A stretch of 64,000 bases of DNA, taken from NCBI RefSeq assembly GCF_000154465.1, contig NZ_DS499577.1, positions 928,013-992,012 on the forward strand, given 5' to 3'. The stretch is from Alistipes putredinis DSM 17216. GTDB taxonomy: Bacteria > Bacteroidota > Bacteroidia > Bacteroidales > Rikenellaceae. Shown one piece after another: positions 56,220 through 63,673 of this stretch. Position 1 is the first letter of the stretch. Every line of letters starts with the position of its first letter. The notes beneath the pieces are model-generated. The model saw only the letters and a program-made list of their open reading frames with translations. It ran no database searches and was not told where the DNA came from. Made by a program: the position numbers and the translations under genes.

Positions 56220-57429
56220 CGGCTGCAATGCCCAGTTTCATTGCGGCATTCCGCATTTCTTCGTATCTGATGCGATGACAACCGGCCGTCAGAATGTCGT
56301 TCTTGTATGAATTGATACTCCAATTATGGTTGTTGGCATCATGGACAAGGTCATGTCGGAAGTCGGCTTCGTTTTTGTGGAACAGTTCAACCAGTTTCCA
56401 AAGGCGGACAGCTTCCTTGGCTTTGACCTGAATGCCCATTGAGGTCTCGATGCACCCGTTGTGTACCCGGAGCAACGCATTGAAGTCAAGGCCGTAAGGA
56501 ACGGTGAACCATCTATTTGAAATTTCGCCCGAATACCATAGCTCTTTTTTCTCCTCAAAAGACATGTTGGCTATACGGTGCCGCTCCTCTTCCTCACGCA
56601 ACCATCTCTCACGACGTTCGGCATACCGCTGCTCCCGTAGTTCTTCATTTCGACGATTGATTGCGTCCTGCCGTTCTTTACGTTCGGCAAAATGCTCCCA
56701 CAGCAGCGGGTCGTCGGTACGGTCAATAAAGAGTTGAGAGAGCCGGGTTTTGTATTCTGCGGCTGATGTGGTTTGAAGCAGACCGCGTGCAAGAATATCG
56801 AGGAACAACTCCTGATATTCGGACTTGTTTTCTCTCGGTAGTTCACTGGAATAACGAGGTCGTTCGCCTGTTACGGTCCAGAATTTCGTAATGTCTTTTT
56901 TTGCGGTACTGCTCAATTTGGCCAGTACCGGCATGAGCCAGCGACCGGTTGCGGACTTTTGCCGTTTGTCAAGTCCCCAGAATTCAATCCAGCGACCGAT
57001 GTTGAGCAGGCATTCTTTGACATGTTCCGTATAATTCTGAGTGCGGGATTTCTGCTGTGCATTGATGTAATCACTGATTTTTTCTACTTGATCGACAATG
57101 TAATATGCCGATTCGTAATAGCTGTATTCCGACAGCCTGTCGTTGTGTAGGGAAACCGACCGGGGCGTGTAGAAAATCAGTTCTCCGTAGGGAATCGCTT
57201 TCCGCACCATGCCCATGTGTTTGCAGGTGGTGTTGGAATAGGTCCGGGTTGTTACCAGATAGGCTTTTTGCCCTTGTTGATTTGCTTCTACCGAGGCACA
57301 TCGGAAATGTGACCCATAGGAATAAATATCTTTGCCCTCGAAGTAGAAGTTGCGCCCATTCCGTGCGCTATCCTGACTTTGATGTGCCCATAGATGGGCG
57401 ACCATCGGGGCATCTACGACGTATCTCAT
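56119..57429 (-). CDS. Large unknown protein of the cargo region
   Basis: 436 residues. The N-terminal part (MRYVVDAPMVAHLWAHQSQD ... CKHMGMVRKAIPYGELIFYT) has histidine- and tryptophan-rich positions, the middle is helical, and near 250-290 it is a strongly charged coiled coil (ERRERWLREEEERHRIANMS). The last ~32 residues are read from the start region of the 64-residue gene in another frame and look unnatural (PPTQKRRALPPLRPRNRSG), so the true stop was probably lost by a point mutation or frameshift. No family recognised. Confidence 0.75.
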   Translation of the reverse strand: MRYVVDAPMVAHLWAHQSQDSARNGRNFYFEGKDIYSYGSHFRCASVEANQQGQKAYLVTTRTYSNTTCKHMGMVRKAIPYGELIFYTPRSVSLHNDRLSEYSYYESAYYIVDQVEKISDYINAQQKSRTQNYTEHVKECLLNIGRWIEFWGLDKRQKSATGRWLMPVLAKLSSTAKKDITKFWTVTGERPRYSSELPRENKSEYQELFLDILARGLLQTTSAAEYKTRLSQLFIDRTDDPLLWEHFAERKERQDAINRRNEELREQRYAERRERWLREEEERHRIANMSFEEKKELWYSGEISNRWFTVPYGLDFNALLRVHNGCIETSMGIQVKAKEAVRLWKLVELFHKNEADFRHDLVHDANNHNWSINSYKNDILTAGCHRIRYEEMRNAAMKLGIAADGTENNPPTQKRRALPPLRPRNRSGLGTWRIYP

Positions 57430-57463
57430 GATGTTTCTGTTTTATCTGTTGAAGAATAGTTGA

Positions 57464-57493
57464 AAATGAAAAAGAGAAGGCGATAACCTTCTC
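57464..57493 (-). terminator. Rho-independent terminator
   Basis: Minus strand: GAGAAGG, loop TTATCG, CCTTCTC, then TTTTTCATTTTC. It lies 15 bases beyond the stop of the 126-residue gene and 35 bases before the start of the 436-residue gene. Confidence 0.85.
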
Positions 57494-57507
57494 TCTCGTG
57501 TTAATTT

Positions 57508-57888
57508 TTATAGTCGTTCGAGAACCTTCCGGAGGAATTTTTTGCTCAGTACCTGTTTGCAGACTGTGACACCGGACCACCCGTTACCGGAGTTCTTGTC
57601 GAGCAGTTCCCTTATGAATGTCAGCCAATCTTTGACCGGTTTTTTGTTCAGTACGGCCAACAGGCGTTCCGCTTGAATCGTCCAGTCGTGAAATTCCGGA
57701 GACCAAGGGGCGTTTATCAGTTCGGACATGGGAATCGTGAACATGTTTTTCCCGATTGGCCTGACAGCCGGATTTTGCCCTACGCTGCGCACGGTATCGG
57801 CAATGGCCTGTTCAATACGTTCTTTCTCCCGTTTATACTGTTCTTCCAAACGGTCGAGTGCGTTGATTTGGTCTGCTAAAATACCCAT
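57508..57888 (-). CDS. Coiled-coil protein of the cargo region
   Basis: 126 residues. The N-terminal 30 residues form a coiled coil (ALDRLEEQYKREKERIEQAI), then a mixed domain with EFHDWTIQAERLLAVLNKKP and a C-terminal basic helix (CKQVLSKKFLRKVLERL). No family recognised. It overlaps the 94-residue gene upstream by 13 bases. Confidence 0.65.
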   Translation of the reverse strand: MGILADQINALDRLEEQYKREKERIEQAIADTVRSVGQNPAVRPIGKNMFTIPMSELINAPWSPEFHDWTIQAERLLAVLNKKPVKDWLTFIRELLDKNSGNGWSGVTVCKQVLSKKFLRKVLERL

Positions 57889-58160
57889 CCGATAAAAGGT
57901 CTTTTTATGCCGAATTCCTCGCTGGCCTCATCGCTTCCGCAGTCACATTTGCCGACGGGCTGCCCTGAGCCGCATTTGCAGAGATCGATGCCCCAATGGT
58001 TGACGCAATGATTGCAATTACAGAAGACCTGCGGCAAACGTTCTCCCGTAAATCCTATACGGTTGAAAACCTCGCGGCTCATACTGTTACTTGCGCCGTT
58101 CTCGAATGTTACGGTCATCGCTCCGCATACGCATTCCTGAATGTATTGTACCTGTATCAT
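57876..58160 (-). CDS. SEC-C/zinc-motif small protein
   Basis: 94 residues. It has many cysteines (CNCNHCVNHWGIDLCKCGSG; PVGKCDCGSDEAS), with the 'CKCGSG.PVGKC.CGS' arrangement resembling a SEC-C-like zinc motif. Its start (ATG at 58160) is 1 base from the stop of the 294-residue gene. Probably binds zinc; function unknown. Confidence 0.7.
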   Translation of the reverse strand: MIQVQYIQECVCGAMTVTFENGASNSMSREVFNRIGFTGERLPQVFCNCNHCVNHWGIDLCKCGSGQPVGKCDCGSDEASEEFGIKRPFIGWVF

Positions 58161-58161
58161 G

Positions 58162-59046
58162 TCACGCGGATTTGAGTTGGAATTCGATGCCGGAAGGCAG
58201 TTTGGAATAGTCCACTTTTTTCAGGAAGCGGTCAAATTGTTCCTGGGTAACGATGTCGTTCTTGGAAGCATAGTCCCGCCAGTTGAATACGCCCGTGTTT
58301 CGATGGTCGTAGTAGATGAAGTTGTCGAGTGGCATTCCACAGCGAAGCACGTGGAGTTTGACGGCGAGTTCCTGATCGATTTTCGCCTTTTCATTTGCCG
58401 CATGGGTTTTAAGGTCTTCTATTTTCTTCCGTTTGGCGGCAAGCAGGGCTTCGTGTCTGCGTTTTTTAATGTTGGCGGGCAGATAATACCCTTCGGCAAT
58501 TCGGGTTTCCACAAGCTGGAATTCTTCCTCTGTGAGAGGGGTGAATTGATAGCGAACGGAGGTGTCCTCAAATTGTTCTTCGGTCAGTTCTTCGAGTTGT
58601 TTGATTGCGGCGCGGGCTTCCTCCTCCCAACGAGCGGGTATTCCCATCGTCTGAAGCAGGTAGGTGAAGTAAAGTTGGTCTTCCGCTTCACGAAGGAATC
58701 GGTCGTACTCTTGTTGGGTAATACGGAGTTCGCTCATTGTAACCTCCTTGGAGCTATTTCGCAAGTGGTAGAATCCGTTGCCTTGCGCATACATCGGTGC
58801 TCCTTTGGCGTCGCACAGGTGTAAGGCGATGAACGGACACAGTTCGGGAAAGGCCACTGCAATTTGTTCATGGCAACACCCTGCCATGCACCATTTCCAG
58901 ACACCGTATTTGTCCTTTTCGTAGATGGTTGCTGTAATGCCGAAGTCGGCATGTCCGTTGCGGCAGTCATCGTCGAGCCGCACCTTAACGTCTATTTTGT
59001 AGCCGTTTATGATTTTTGTTGCGTTATATTTCAGTTTATCAGCCAT
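58162..59046 (-). CDS. Large helical protein of the cargo region
   Basis: 294 residues. The N-terminal 70 residues are a beta-rich module (MADKLKYNATKIINGYKIDV), followed by long charged helices and a coiled-coil segment (KKRRHEALLAAKRKKIEDLK). No signal peptide. No family recognised. The gap to the 218-residue gene is 11 bases. Confidence 0.7.
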   Translation of the reverse strand: MADKLKYNATKIINGYKIDVKVRLDDDCRNGHADFGITATIYEKDKYGVWKWCMAGCCHEQIAVAFPELCPFIALHLCDAKGAPMYAQGNGFYHLRNSSKEVTMSELRITQQEYDRFLREAEDQLYFTYLLQTMGIPARWEEEARAAIKQLEELTEEQFEDTSVRYQFTPLTEEEFQLVETRIAEGYYLPANIKKRRHEALLAAKRKKIEDLKTHAANEKAKIDQELAVKLHVLRCGMPLDNFIYYDHRNTGVFNWRDYASKNDIVTQEQFDRFLKKVDYSKLPSGIEFQLKSA

Positions 59047-59057
59047 TGCGGTATGTG

Positions 59058-59714
59058 TTAGTTTGTTGATAATGCAAATTCCGGGAATGGGAGCTCCAGA
59101 CCGAATGTGCAGAGATATTCGGCTTGTTTTTGCCGGTTGTCCTCGGCAATTCTATCATCGATGTAAGCCTGGCATTCGCTCTTGAGCTGGTCGAGCCCGT
59201 CATCACCGAAGAATCCCCAGCAACTGTCCAGAATTTCCGTGTCGTCATCTTCCGGCGTAACCTGAAATCCGTACACTTCACCATGCAGGTATTCATTGTA
59301 CGTGTCGATTTCATTTTGGAGGTATTCCTCGATTTTCTTGCGGCGGGATTGCGTGAGCACTTTCCAGCCGTATTCCTTTTTTACCTGTTCAACACTGACC
59401 GCCACAATCCCGAACCATCCGCTGTCCCATCGGCACGAGAAGGGGCCGGATGAAATGCTGAGACCACTATGGTCATAGAGGAAAAGGTTCAAAGCGACAT
59501 GTTTTTGCAGGAATGATTTCCGAATGTTTCCGGGACGGCCGTCGCATACTTCGTCGAAGTCGAAATGTTCGTCGAACTCCTTTTCGGGACGGTAACGCCG
59601 GTGTGCCGTGTAGAACGTGCCGAGGTTGCTCCACTCGCGCGGACTTTCGGGGCAGTCATCGTAGTAGATATTGATGTGGTGTCCTTTATAGGTTATTTGT
59701 TCGTATCTGTTCAT
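59058..59714 (-). CDS. Unknown protein of the cargo region
   Basis: 218 residues, acidic. It contains YEQITYKGHHINIYYDDCPE and WDSGWFGIVAVSVEQVKKEY, a mixed fold with several conserved-looking aromatic residues. This type of protein ('HINIYYD..PESPR') recurs on Bacteroidales conjugative plasmids; function unknown. Starts 1 base after the 61-residue gene. Confidence 0.7.
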   Translation of the reverse strand: MNRYEQITYKGHHINIYYDDCPESPREWSNLGTFYTAHRRYRPEKEFDEHFDFDEVCDGRPGNIRKSFLQKHVALNLFLYDHSGLSISSGPFSCRWDSGWFGIVAVSVEQVKKEYGWKVLTQSRRKKIEEYLQNEIDTYNEYLHGEVYGFQVTPEDDDTEILDSCWGFFGDDGLDQLKSECQAYIDDRIAEDNRQKQAEYLCTFGLELPFPEFALSTN

Positions 59715-59715
59715 A

Positions 59716-59901
59716 TCAGTATGTATAAGCAGTTTCCAACTCGCTTTCGTAATTCTCGAAAGCTATAAGGTTCTCTTCGTCCGTCACCTCCTGATCCCAG
59801 AACAGTTCGACAAAACGCTCTATCACATCCCGCATGGCGCGGGTGTATTGTTGGAGGTATTTTACGGCCCTCGTGCGCCGATCTGTCGTTTCGTATTGCA
59901 T
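59716..59901 (-). CDS. Small acidic helical protein
   Basis: 61 residues, mostly helical (TRAVKYLQQYTRAMRDVIER; DEENLIAFENYESELETAYT). Highly charged. It lies 26 bases after the stop of the 137-residue gene. No family recognised. Confidence 0.6.
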   Translation of the reverse strand: MQYETTDRRTRAVKYLQQYTRAMRDVIERFVELFWDQEVTDEENLIAFENYESELETAYTY

Positions 59902-59927
59902 GATGATTTATGATTTTGATTGTTCAT

Positions 59928-60341
59928 TCAAATGTCGTTTCGATAGTCGAGCAGGTATTGCTCGAAATGGTTCTCACAAATGATCTGGTTACGGTCGATG
60001 TCTGCGGAGAAATCATCCCACTTGTAACCGTAATCTTTCAGTAATTCTTCTTGCTCCGACCGGCTGAAATCCGTCACGTCGATTTCGCCTTCCCGCCAAA
60101 GCATGTTGTCCGTTGCGAATTTCCGGACCTCGGACACATTGTGTGCATCACGCAGAAACTCCGTCGGGTATCCGAGATACCGTTGGTGTATCCGGCTGGA
60201 CTCAGTTTCAGCACACGGCAGTAAATCCGGGTGGCAGGTATTCGGCTCGCAATACCAGAATACCGTATCTGATATTTTCAAGCAGAATTGCAGTTGGTCG
60301 GGATCGGTGCATTGAATGTCCGGGTTAAGAAGCCGCCTCAT
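59928..60341 (-). CDS. Unknown protein of the cargo region
   Basis: 137 residues. It begins MRRLLNPDIQCTDPDQLQFC and contains TVFWYCEPNTCHPDLLPCAE with two Cys; helical C-terminal part. Its start overlaps the end of the 60-residue gene upstream by 4 bases. No family recognised. Confidence 0.65.
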   Translation of the reverse strand: MRRLLNPDIQCTDPDQLQFCLKISDTVFWYCEPNTCHPDLLPCAETESSRIHQRYLGYPTEFLRDAHNVSEVRKFATDNMLWREGEIDVTDFSRSEQEELLKDYGYKWDDFSADIDRNQIICENHFEQYLLDYRNDI

Positions 60342-60520
60342 GCGATTTCAAATTGTACCGAGAAGTGGAATTCTTTTCGGAGGTGAACAATTTCCGCCAT
60401 TGTTACAGGGTCTTTCCCGTATGGATAGAAGATTGTGAACTGGCGTGTCAGGCACCGGATGCCTTTCTTTCGCAGTTTGTACAGCAGGTACGCCCTGCGT
60501 CTGAGTTGTTTCTTATTCAT
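60338..60520 (-). CDS. Small basic protein of the cargo region
   Basis: 60 residues, basic N-terminus (MNKKQLRRRAYLLYKLRKKG). The remaining residues are beta-rich (TRQFTIFYPYGKDPVTMAEI). It lies 50 bases past the isolated structured unit at 60571-60700, so it is the first gene transcribed after it. Confidence 0.65.
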   Translation of the reverse strand: MNKKQLRRRAYLLYKLRKKGIRCLTRQFTIFYPYGKDPVTMAEIVHLRKEFHFSVQFEIA

Positions 60521-60570
60521 TGTCGTTACATTTTTAGAGGATACATAACGATGCGACTACCGATGTGGGG

Positions 60571-60700
60571 CATGACTTTATCCGTTCGATGTATGGTCGT
60601 CCGGAAGGATCCTGAAGCACGGCGTGTAGCCAGCGCCTCAGGATCCTGTCAAGGAAGACGAACTGAAAGTTTTCGGTCCATCACATCAAGCCTGCCAGGC
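60571..60700. ncRNA. Isolated copy of the structured unit found in the 62.5-63.65 kb array
   Basis: It has all three parts of the array units. The 5' box is GCATGACTTTATCCGTTCGA followed by TGT (60571-60593). The hairpin is 60597-60663, with outer GTCGTC/GACGA, a ten-base stem (60607-60616 with 60639-60648) and an inner GGCG/CGCC. The 3' box begins ACTGAAAGTTTTCGGTCC at 60663. It lies in a 189-base gap between cargo genes. Whether it acts as RNA or DNA is unknown; the strand was not assigned. Confidence 0.7.
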
Positions 60701-60709
60701 GATGACGGC

Positions 60710-61753
60710 TTACTTCCTACGCCACTGGGCCATCTTCTTTTTGATGTCGATGCCGTTGTCGTCGAGCATCTTTTTCAATACGGCAAGCAGGCGCCAACCA
60801 TTGCCGTTCTTATACTCTTCGGCCTTGGCCGAGAGGAATGCGAGCGACTGGTATTTGTCCAGCCGTCGCCCGCTGTCGTCGATGGCCGTACAGTTGTGAA
60901 AGCGGATGAGGTTTTGCATGGTGTAGAACGCGCCGGCACCTTTGTAGGCATCCACCCACGCCTTGCTTTGGGGCGTGGCGTGCTTCATCTTGAACCGCTT
61001 GTCGTTGAACTTCGTCACGGCATTGTAAAGCTGGGTGGCATTTTTAGCCGCTTCGATATGGTAGGCCGCAAGCCGCAGCGGGCTGTAGAGTTTGGAGTTC
61101 AGGTCCTGCACGAAGATGTTGTGGCTGCCGAAACGCTTGTAAGGAATGCCCTTGCATCTCTTGACAGGCAGGCCCTCGACATGCGCTTTCAGTTGTTCGA
61201 TGTAATCTTCCGCCATAGCCGTAGCGACCTTGACGTTGAACCAGCGGTTCCTGTCCGCGAAGTTCTCGGGGTCGTTTCGCTCCATCTTCTGTTGGGCACG
61301 CAGTTCGTCGAGCAGCATCTTCCACTGGTACTCATAGCCCAGACGGTGGATCATCTCCGTCACGCCGACCGGATTCCAAGCGCCGTAGTCCTTGTAGGAG
61401 AGCATGTGGAACATCTGAGCCATAACCCAGCGGCGGAACAGACGGCGGTTGGGTACGGTTCCCTTTTCGAGGATGTAATCGAAAATCGGGTCGTTGTCGT
61501 CCAGAATCGACAGTTTGCCGTTCTTGTTCGAGGCGACATAATCACCGCCGTTGGCTCCCTGCATGGCAAACAGACAGCTCACGTCCACGCCGACACTGCG
61601 GAGTGCCTCGATGCGTTCGTGCGCCGTCTTGGGCAGTTGTGCCTGTTTGATTGATGCCGCAGGGTTTTCTGCGATGGTAACTTTTTTGCCTGCGATGGCA
61701 AGTTCCGTCCCGCATGTCGGGCACGTAACATTCGTCTCTTGTTTTTTCTTCAT
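60710..61753 (-). CDS. Zinc-ribbon protein of the cargo region, 347 residues
   Basis: 347 residues. A short N-terminal zinc-ribbon half (VTCPTCGTELAIAG, with only one CxxC) precedes a long helical domain with RRLFRRWVMAQMFHMLSYKD, AWNPVGVTEMIHRLGYEYQW and KMLLDELRAQQKME. It ends with a basic segment (GIDIKKKMAQWRRK). Similar proteins appear on Bacteroidales conjugative plasmids. Function unknown; a nucleic-acid-binding role is plausible. Confidence 0.75.
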   Translation of the reverse strand: MKKKQETNVTCPTCGTELAIAGKKVTIAENPAASIKQAQLPKTAHERIEALRSVGVDVSCLFAMQGANGGDYVASNKNGKLSILDDNDPIFDYILEKGTVPNRRLFRRWVMAQMFHMLSYKDYGAWNPVGVTEMIHRLGYEYQWKMLLDELRAQQKMERNDPENFADRNRWFNVKVATAMAEDYIEQLKAHVEGLPVKRCKGIPYKRFGSHNIFVQDLNSKLYSPLRLAAYHIEAAKNATQLYNAVTKFNDKRFKMKHATPQSKAWVDAYKGAGAFYTMQNLIRFHNCTAIDDSGRRLDKYQSLAFLSAKAEEYKNGNGWRLLAVLKKMLDDNGIDIKKKMAQWRRK

Positions 61754-61755
61754 GA

Positions 61756-62226
61756 TTAAATAGTTGATTGATTATTATTCGGCTCTACCCATTGTCTGAG
61801 TATTACCAGGTCCTTGTCTTCTTTGCTCTGCCAGAACCACCGGCCGAACTTCTCGGGATTCCATTTGAAGCCGCCGAGCAGTTGGCTGAGGATGAATAGT
61901 TCCAGCTCGATTTGTGATTTGTCGCGCCGCTCTCCATAGAGCATGTCGTCATCACTCAATTCTCTTTCCGGTAATGCCATGAAATAGCGGCGCGATGTAC
62001 TCTCGCTGCGTTCCGACGGAATCGAGTGCTTGTAACGACGGTACAGCTCTTCCACTTTCGAGAAGAACTCCTCTTCACTGCAATGCGGCACTCCGAGAAC
62101 GCCTTCATATGAGCTGTTCCGGATGACGTACTTGCCGTCCACTTTGAGGCTCCGCATTTGGAAATCAACCTTGAAACGCGCCCCGTTTTCTACGGCACTG
62201 ACTGTTTCCTGATAGATATTGTCCAT
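61756..62226 (-). CDS. Unknown soluble protein of the cargo region
   Basis: 156 residues. A beta-strand-rich start (VENGARFKVDFQMRSLKVDG) is followed by charged helices and KFGRWFWQSKEDKDLVILRQ. Ends 2 bases from the 347-residue start. No family recognised. Confidence 0.65.
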   Translation of the reverse strand: MDNIYQETVSAVENGARFKVDFQMRSLKVDGKYVIRNSSYEGVLGVPHCSEEEFFSKVEELYRRYKHSIPSERSESTSRRYFMALPERELSDDDMLYGERRDKSQIELELFILSQLLGGFKWNPEKFGRWFWQSKEDKDLVILRQWVEPNNNQSTI

Positions 62227-62231
62227 AGCTT

Positions 62232-62459
62232 CTACGAATTGGTTATGTCCGTTCTCCTGAAGGCGGGAATGCTCAGCTTCAGGTTGTCGTTAATCAGGAA
62301 TTTCCTGTCGCACTCGCAAATGATGTGGGTGTCCGTTACCCGCTTGATTCTCCGTGTAACTTCATCGTGGGAGGTATATGGCCGCCCGTCCTTGGTTCCG
62401 TTATCTATATCTCCCGATATATGATACCAGTTTCCGATTTCAATGTCTTTTACGTTCAT
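62232..62459 (-). CDS. Small beta-rich protein, first gene left of the hairpin array
   Basis: 75 residues. It opens MNVKDIEIGNWYHISGDIDN, and the pattern (short, 'IGNWY', 'HIICECDRKFLINDNLKLS') is that of small SH3-like proteins common in Bacteroidales mobile elements. It is the first gene after the structured array on the minus strand. Confidence 0.7.
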   Translation of the reverse strand: MNVKDIEIGNWYHISGDIDNGTKDGRPYTSHDEVTRRIKRVTDTHIICECDRKFLINDNLKLSIPAFRRTDITNS

Positions 62460-62508
62460 TTTTTATCTGGTTAAATTGTTTGTCATTAAATGCACTCGAA
62501 TCGCTGAC

Positions 62509-62650
62509 GCATGGCTTTATAGCTCTGATAAATACAGTAGGTCCTGGATCCAGAACCAGGTAATCGCCTGGTCAGGATCCAGGTAGAATACTGTATGTTA
62601 AATTCGATTCCTCGTGCAAAATCGAGCTGCGTTGCCCGTAAGTCTCAATC
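62509..62650. ncRNA. Array unit 1
   Basis: 5' box GCATGGCTTTATAGCTCTGA. Stems: ATACAGTA (62532-62539) with TACTGTAT (62589-62596); CCTGGATCC (62543-62551) with GGATCCAGG (62575-62583); ACCAGG (62555-62560) with CCTGGT (62567-62572). 3' box TTAAATTCGATTCCTCG. The unit with the most divergent 5' box. Confidence 0.7.
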
Positions 62651-62658
62651 AGGCCGGC

Positions 62659-62815
62659 ACATTGCTTTATCAGTTCGATATGAGCAGCTATTCAGCTACG
62701 GACCTTGTCCACAGGCATCTAATCAGATGCCTTGGACTACGGTCCTTGATGTTATTAGCTGCACCATTAAACTCCTGACCTTGACCTTTTCACTTTGTGC
62801 TAAGTTTTGCCGTTC
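62659..62815. ncRNA. Array unit 2
   Basis: 5' box ACATTGCTTTATCAGTTCGA. Stems: GCAGCTA (62684-62690) with TAGCTGC (62756-62762); GGACC (62700-62704) with GGTCC (62741-62745); GTCC (62707-62710) with GGAC (62734-62737); GGCATCT (62714-62720) with AGATGCC (62725-62731), loop AATC. 3' box TTAAACTCCTGACCTTGA. Confidence 0.75.
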
Positions 62816-62828
62816 TTAGGATTGCGGC

Positions 62829-62985
62829 ACGTTGCTCTAATAGGTCGATGTGCGCCGCGATTTGAAGTCCGGGCAGCGACGTCGTGTTCCTGATAGTGAA
62901 TAACGACGTCATTGCCGGGACTTCATTGCTTGCGGCACGCTGATTCTTGTCCCCTGAACCGCAGTTTTCCGTGCTGAAAAAATCT
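62829..62985. ncRNA. Array unit 3
   Basis: 5' box ACGTTGCTCTAATAGGTCGA. Stems: GCCGC (62854-62858) with GCGGC (62932-62936); GAAGTCC (62864-62870) with GGACTTC (62918-62924); GGCA (62872-62875) with TGCC (62913-62916); GACGTCGT (62878-62885) with ACGACGTC (62903-62910). The apical loop (17 bases) is the longest of the array. 3' box CTGATTCTTGTCCCCTGAA. Confidence 0.75.
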
Positions 62986-62997
62986 CATTCGGACGGT

Positions 62998-63160
62998 ACA
63001 TTCCTTTATTTTCCTGATGTTCGCTGCTCTGTTCTGCTGGCCTGGGATTCTCCTCCATCCACTCGGATGGAGGGAAGCTCTGGCCGCAAGTTCAAGAGCT
63101 GCACAACTGAAATTCCGATCTCGACTTTTGTAGCTGTGTACTCAGCTTCTCATGATTCTC
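62998..63160. ncRNA. Array unit 4
   Basis: 5' box ACATTCCTTTATTTTCCTGA. Stems: GCTGCTCT (63023-63030) with AGAGCTGC (63095-63102, one mismatch); GGCC (63039-63042) with GGCC (63082-63085); CCTCCATCC (63052-63060) with GGATGGAGG (63065-63073), loop ACTC. 3' box CTGAAATTCCGATCTCGA. Confidence 0.72.
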
Positions 63161-63171
63161 TGAATATCGGC

Positions 63172-63330
63172 ACATTGCTTTATTGTTTTGATGTACGCCA
63201 GTTTCGGAAGCCGGATGGTCGCCGTCGTATGACGTTAGGGATACGACGGCGCCGGACGGGCTGTATCGAAACTCGGCATGTTGAATCATATTCCTTGAAT
63301 CACCGCGCTTTCGTGCTAAAGGGGAAGTTC
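63172..63330. ncRNA. Array unit 5
   Basis: 5' box ACATTGCTTTATTGTTTTGA, the best match to the consensus at its start. Stems: AGTTTCG (63200-63206) with CGAAACT (63267-63273); AGCC (63209-63212) with GGCT (63259-63262); CGCCGTCGTAT (63220-63230) with ATACGACGGCG (63241-63251). 3' box TTGAATCATATTCCTTGAA. Confidence 0.75.
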
Positions 63331-63344
63331 TCATAATGACAGAC

Positions 63345-63505
63345 ACATTTCTTTACTTGCATGATGTTGCCCGCGAGAGCCCAGCTCTTGAGGAGTCTGA
63401 AGGTGATGGTCCGATCACCTTCAAGACTCTCGATAGAGCTGGGTTACACGCGGGAATCTCAAATCCATTCCTCGAACTTCTGCTGATGTGTTTCAGTTCA
63501 TCGGA
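63345..63505. ncRNA. Array unit 6
   Basis: 5' box ACATTTCTTTACTTGCATGA. Stems: CCCGCG (63370-63375) with CGCGGG (63449-63454); CCCAGCTCT (63380-63388) with AGAGCTGGG (63435-63443); GAGTC (63393-63397) with GACTC (63425-63429), continuing after a one-base bulge into TGAAGGTGAT (63398-63407) with ATCACCTTCA (63414-63423). The most extensive pairing of the array. 3' box TCAAATCCATTCCTCGAA. Confidence 0.78.
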
Positions 63506-63520
63506 TGTCAGGCAGGCGAC

Positions 63521-63655
63521 ACATTTCTTTACGACTTCGATATATTACAGGAGGAACCAGAACTCACCGATCCTCGCCGGTTGTTAGACCGGCGAAGATC
63601 TATGCGTTCTGGTCTGCCATCCTGTAACATTGAATTTTGCCTCTTCATCCATTTA
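63521..63655. ncRNA. Array unit 7
   Basis: 5' box ACATTTCTTTACGACTTCGA. Stems: TTACAGGA (63545-63552) with TCCTGTAA (63620-63627); ACCAGAAC (63556-63563) with GTTCTGGT (63606-63613); GATC (63569-63572) with GATC (63597-63600); CGCCGGT (63575-63581) with ACCGGCG (63588-63594). 3' box TTGAATTTTGCCTCTTCA. It ends about 20 bases before the stop of the gene at the right edge. Confidence 0.78.
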
Positions 63656-63673
63656 CCGTGTGTTCGGTATATC

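Larger units (their letters stand above)
62505..63655. repeat. Array of seven structured units, period about 170 bases
   Basis: The 5' boxes begin at 62509, 62659, 62829, 62998, 63172, 63345 and 63521 (spacings 150, 170, 169, 174, 173, 176). The conserved 5' box is close to ACATTGCTTTATnnnTTCGA followed by TGT, forming a short ACAT/ATGT stem around a ~15-base loop. The conserved 3' box, close to TTGAAT..TCCTCGAA, directly follows each hairpin. The hairpins differ in sequence but all fold, each with a terminal outer stem, one to three inner stems and internal loops. No coding sense. I know no named family with this plan. Confidence 0.85.

Noticed and set aside
60353..61654. A 433-codon plus-strand frame across several cargo genes
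   Set aside because: It runs through the isolated structured unit and antisense to the 347-residue gene, with no domain or translation signal.
62505..63655. CRISPR array
   Set aside because: There is a regular period, but the units are about 170 bases, the variable parts are self-complementary, and no short identical direct repeat or cas gene is present.
62505..63655. tRNA or tRNA-like gene cluster
   Set aside because: The stems do not form a cloverleaf, there is no T-loop motif or CCA-type end, and pairings are nested in one long rod.
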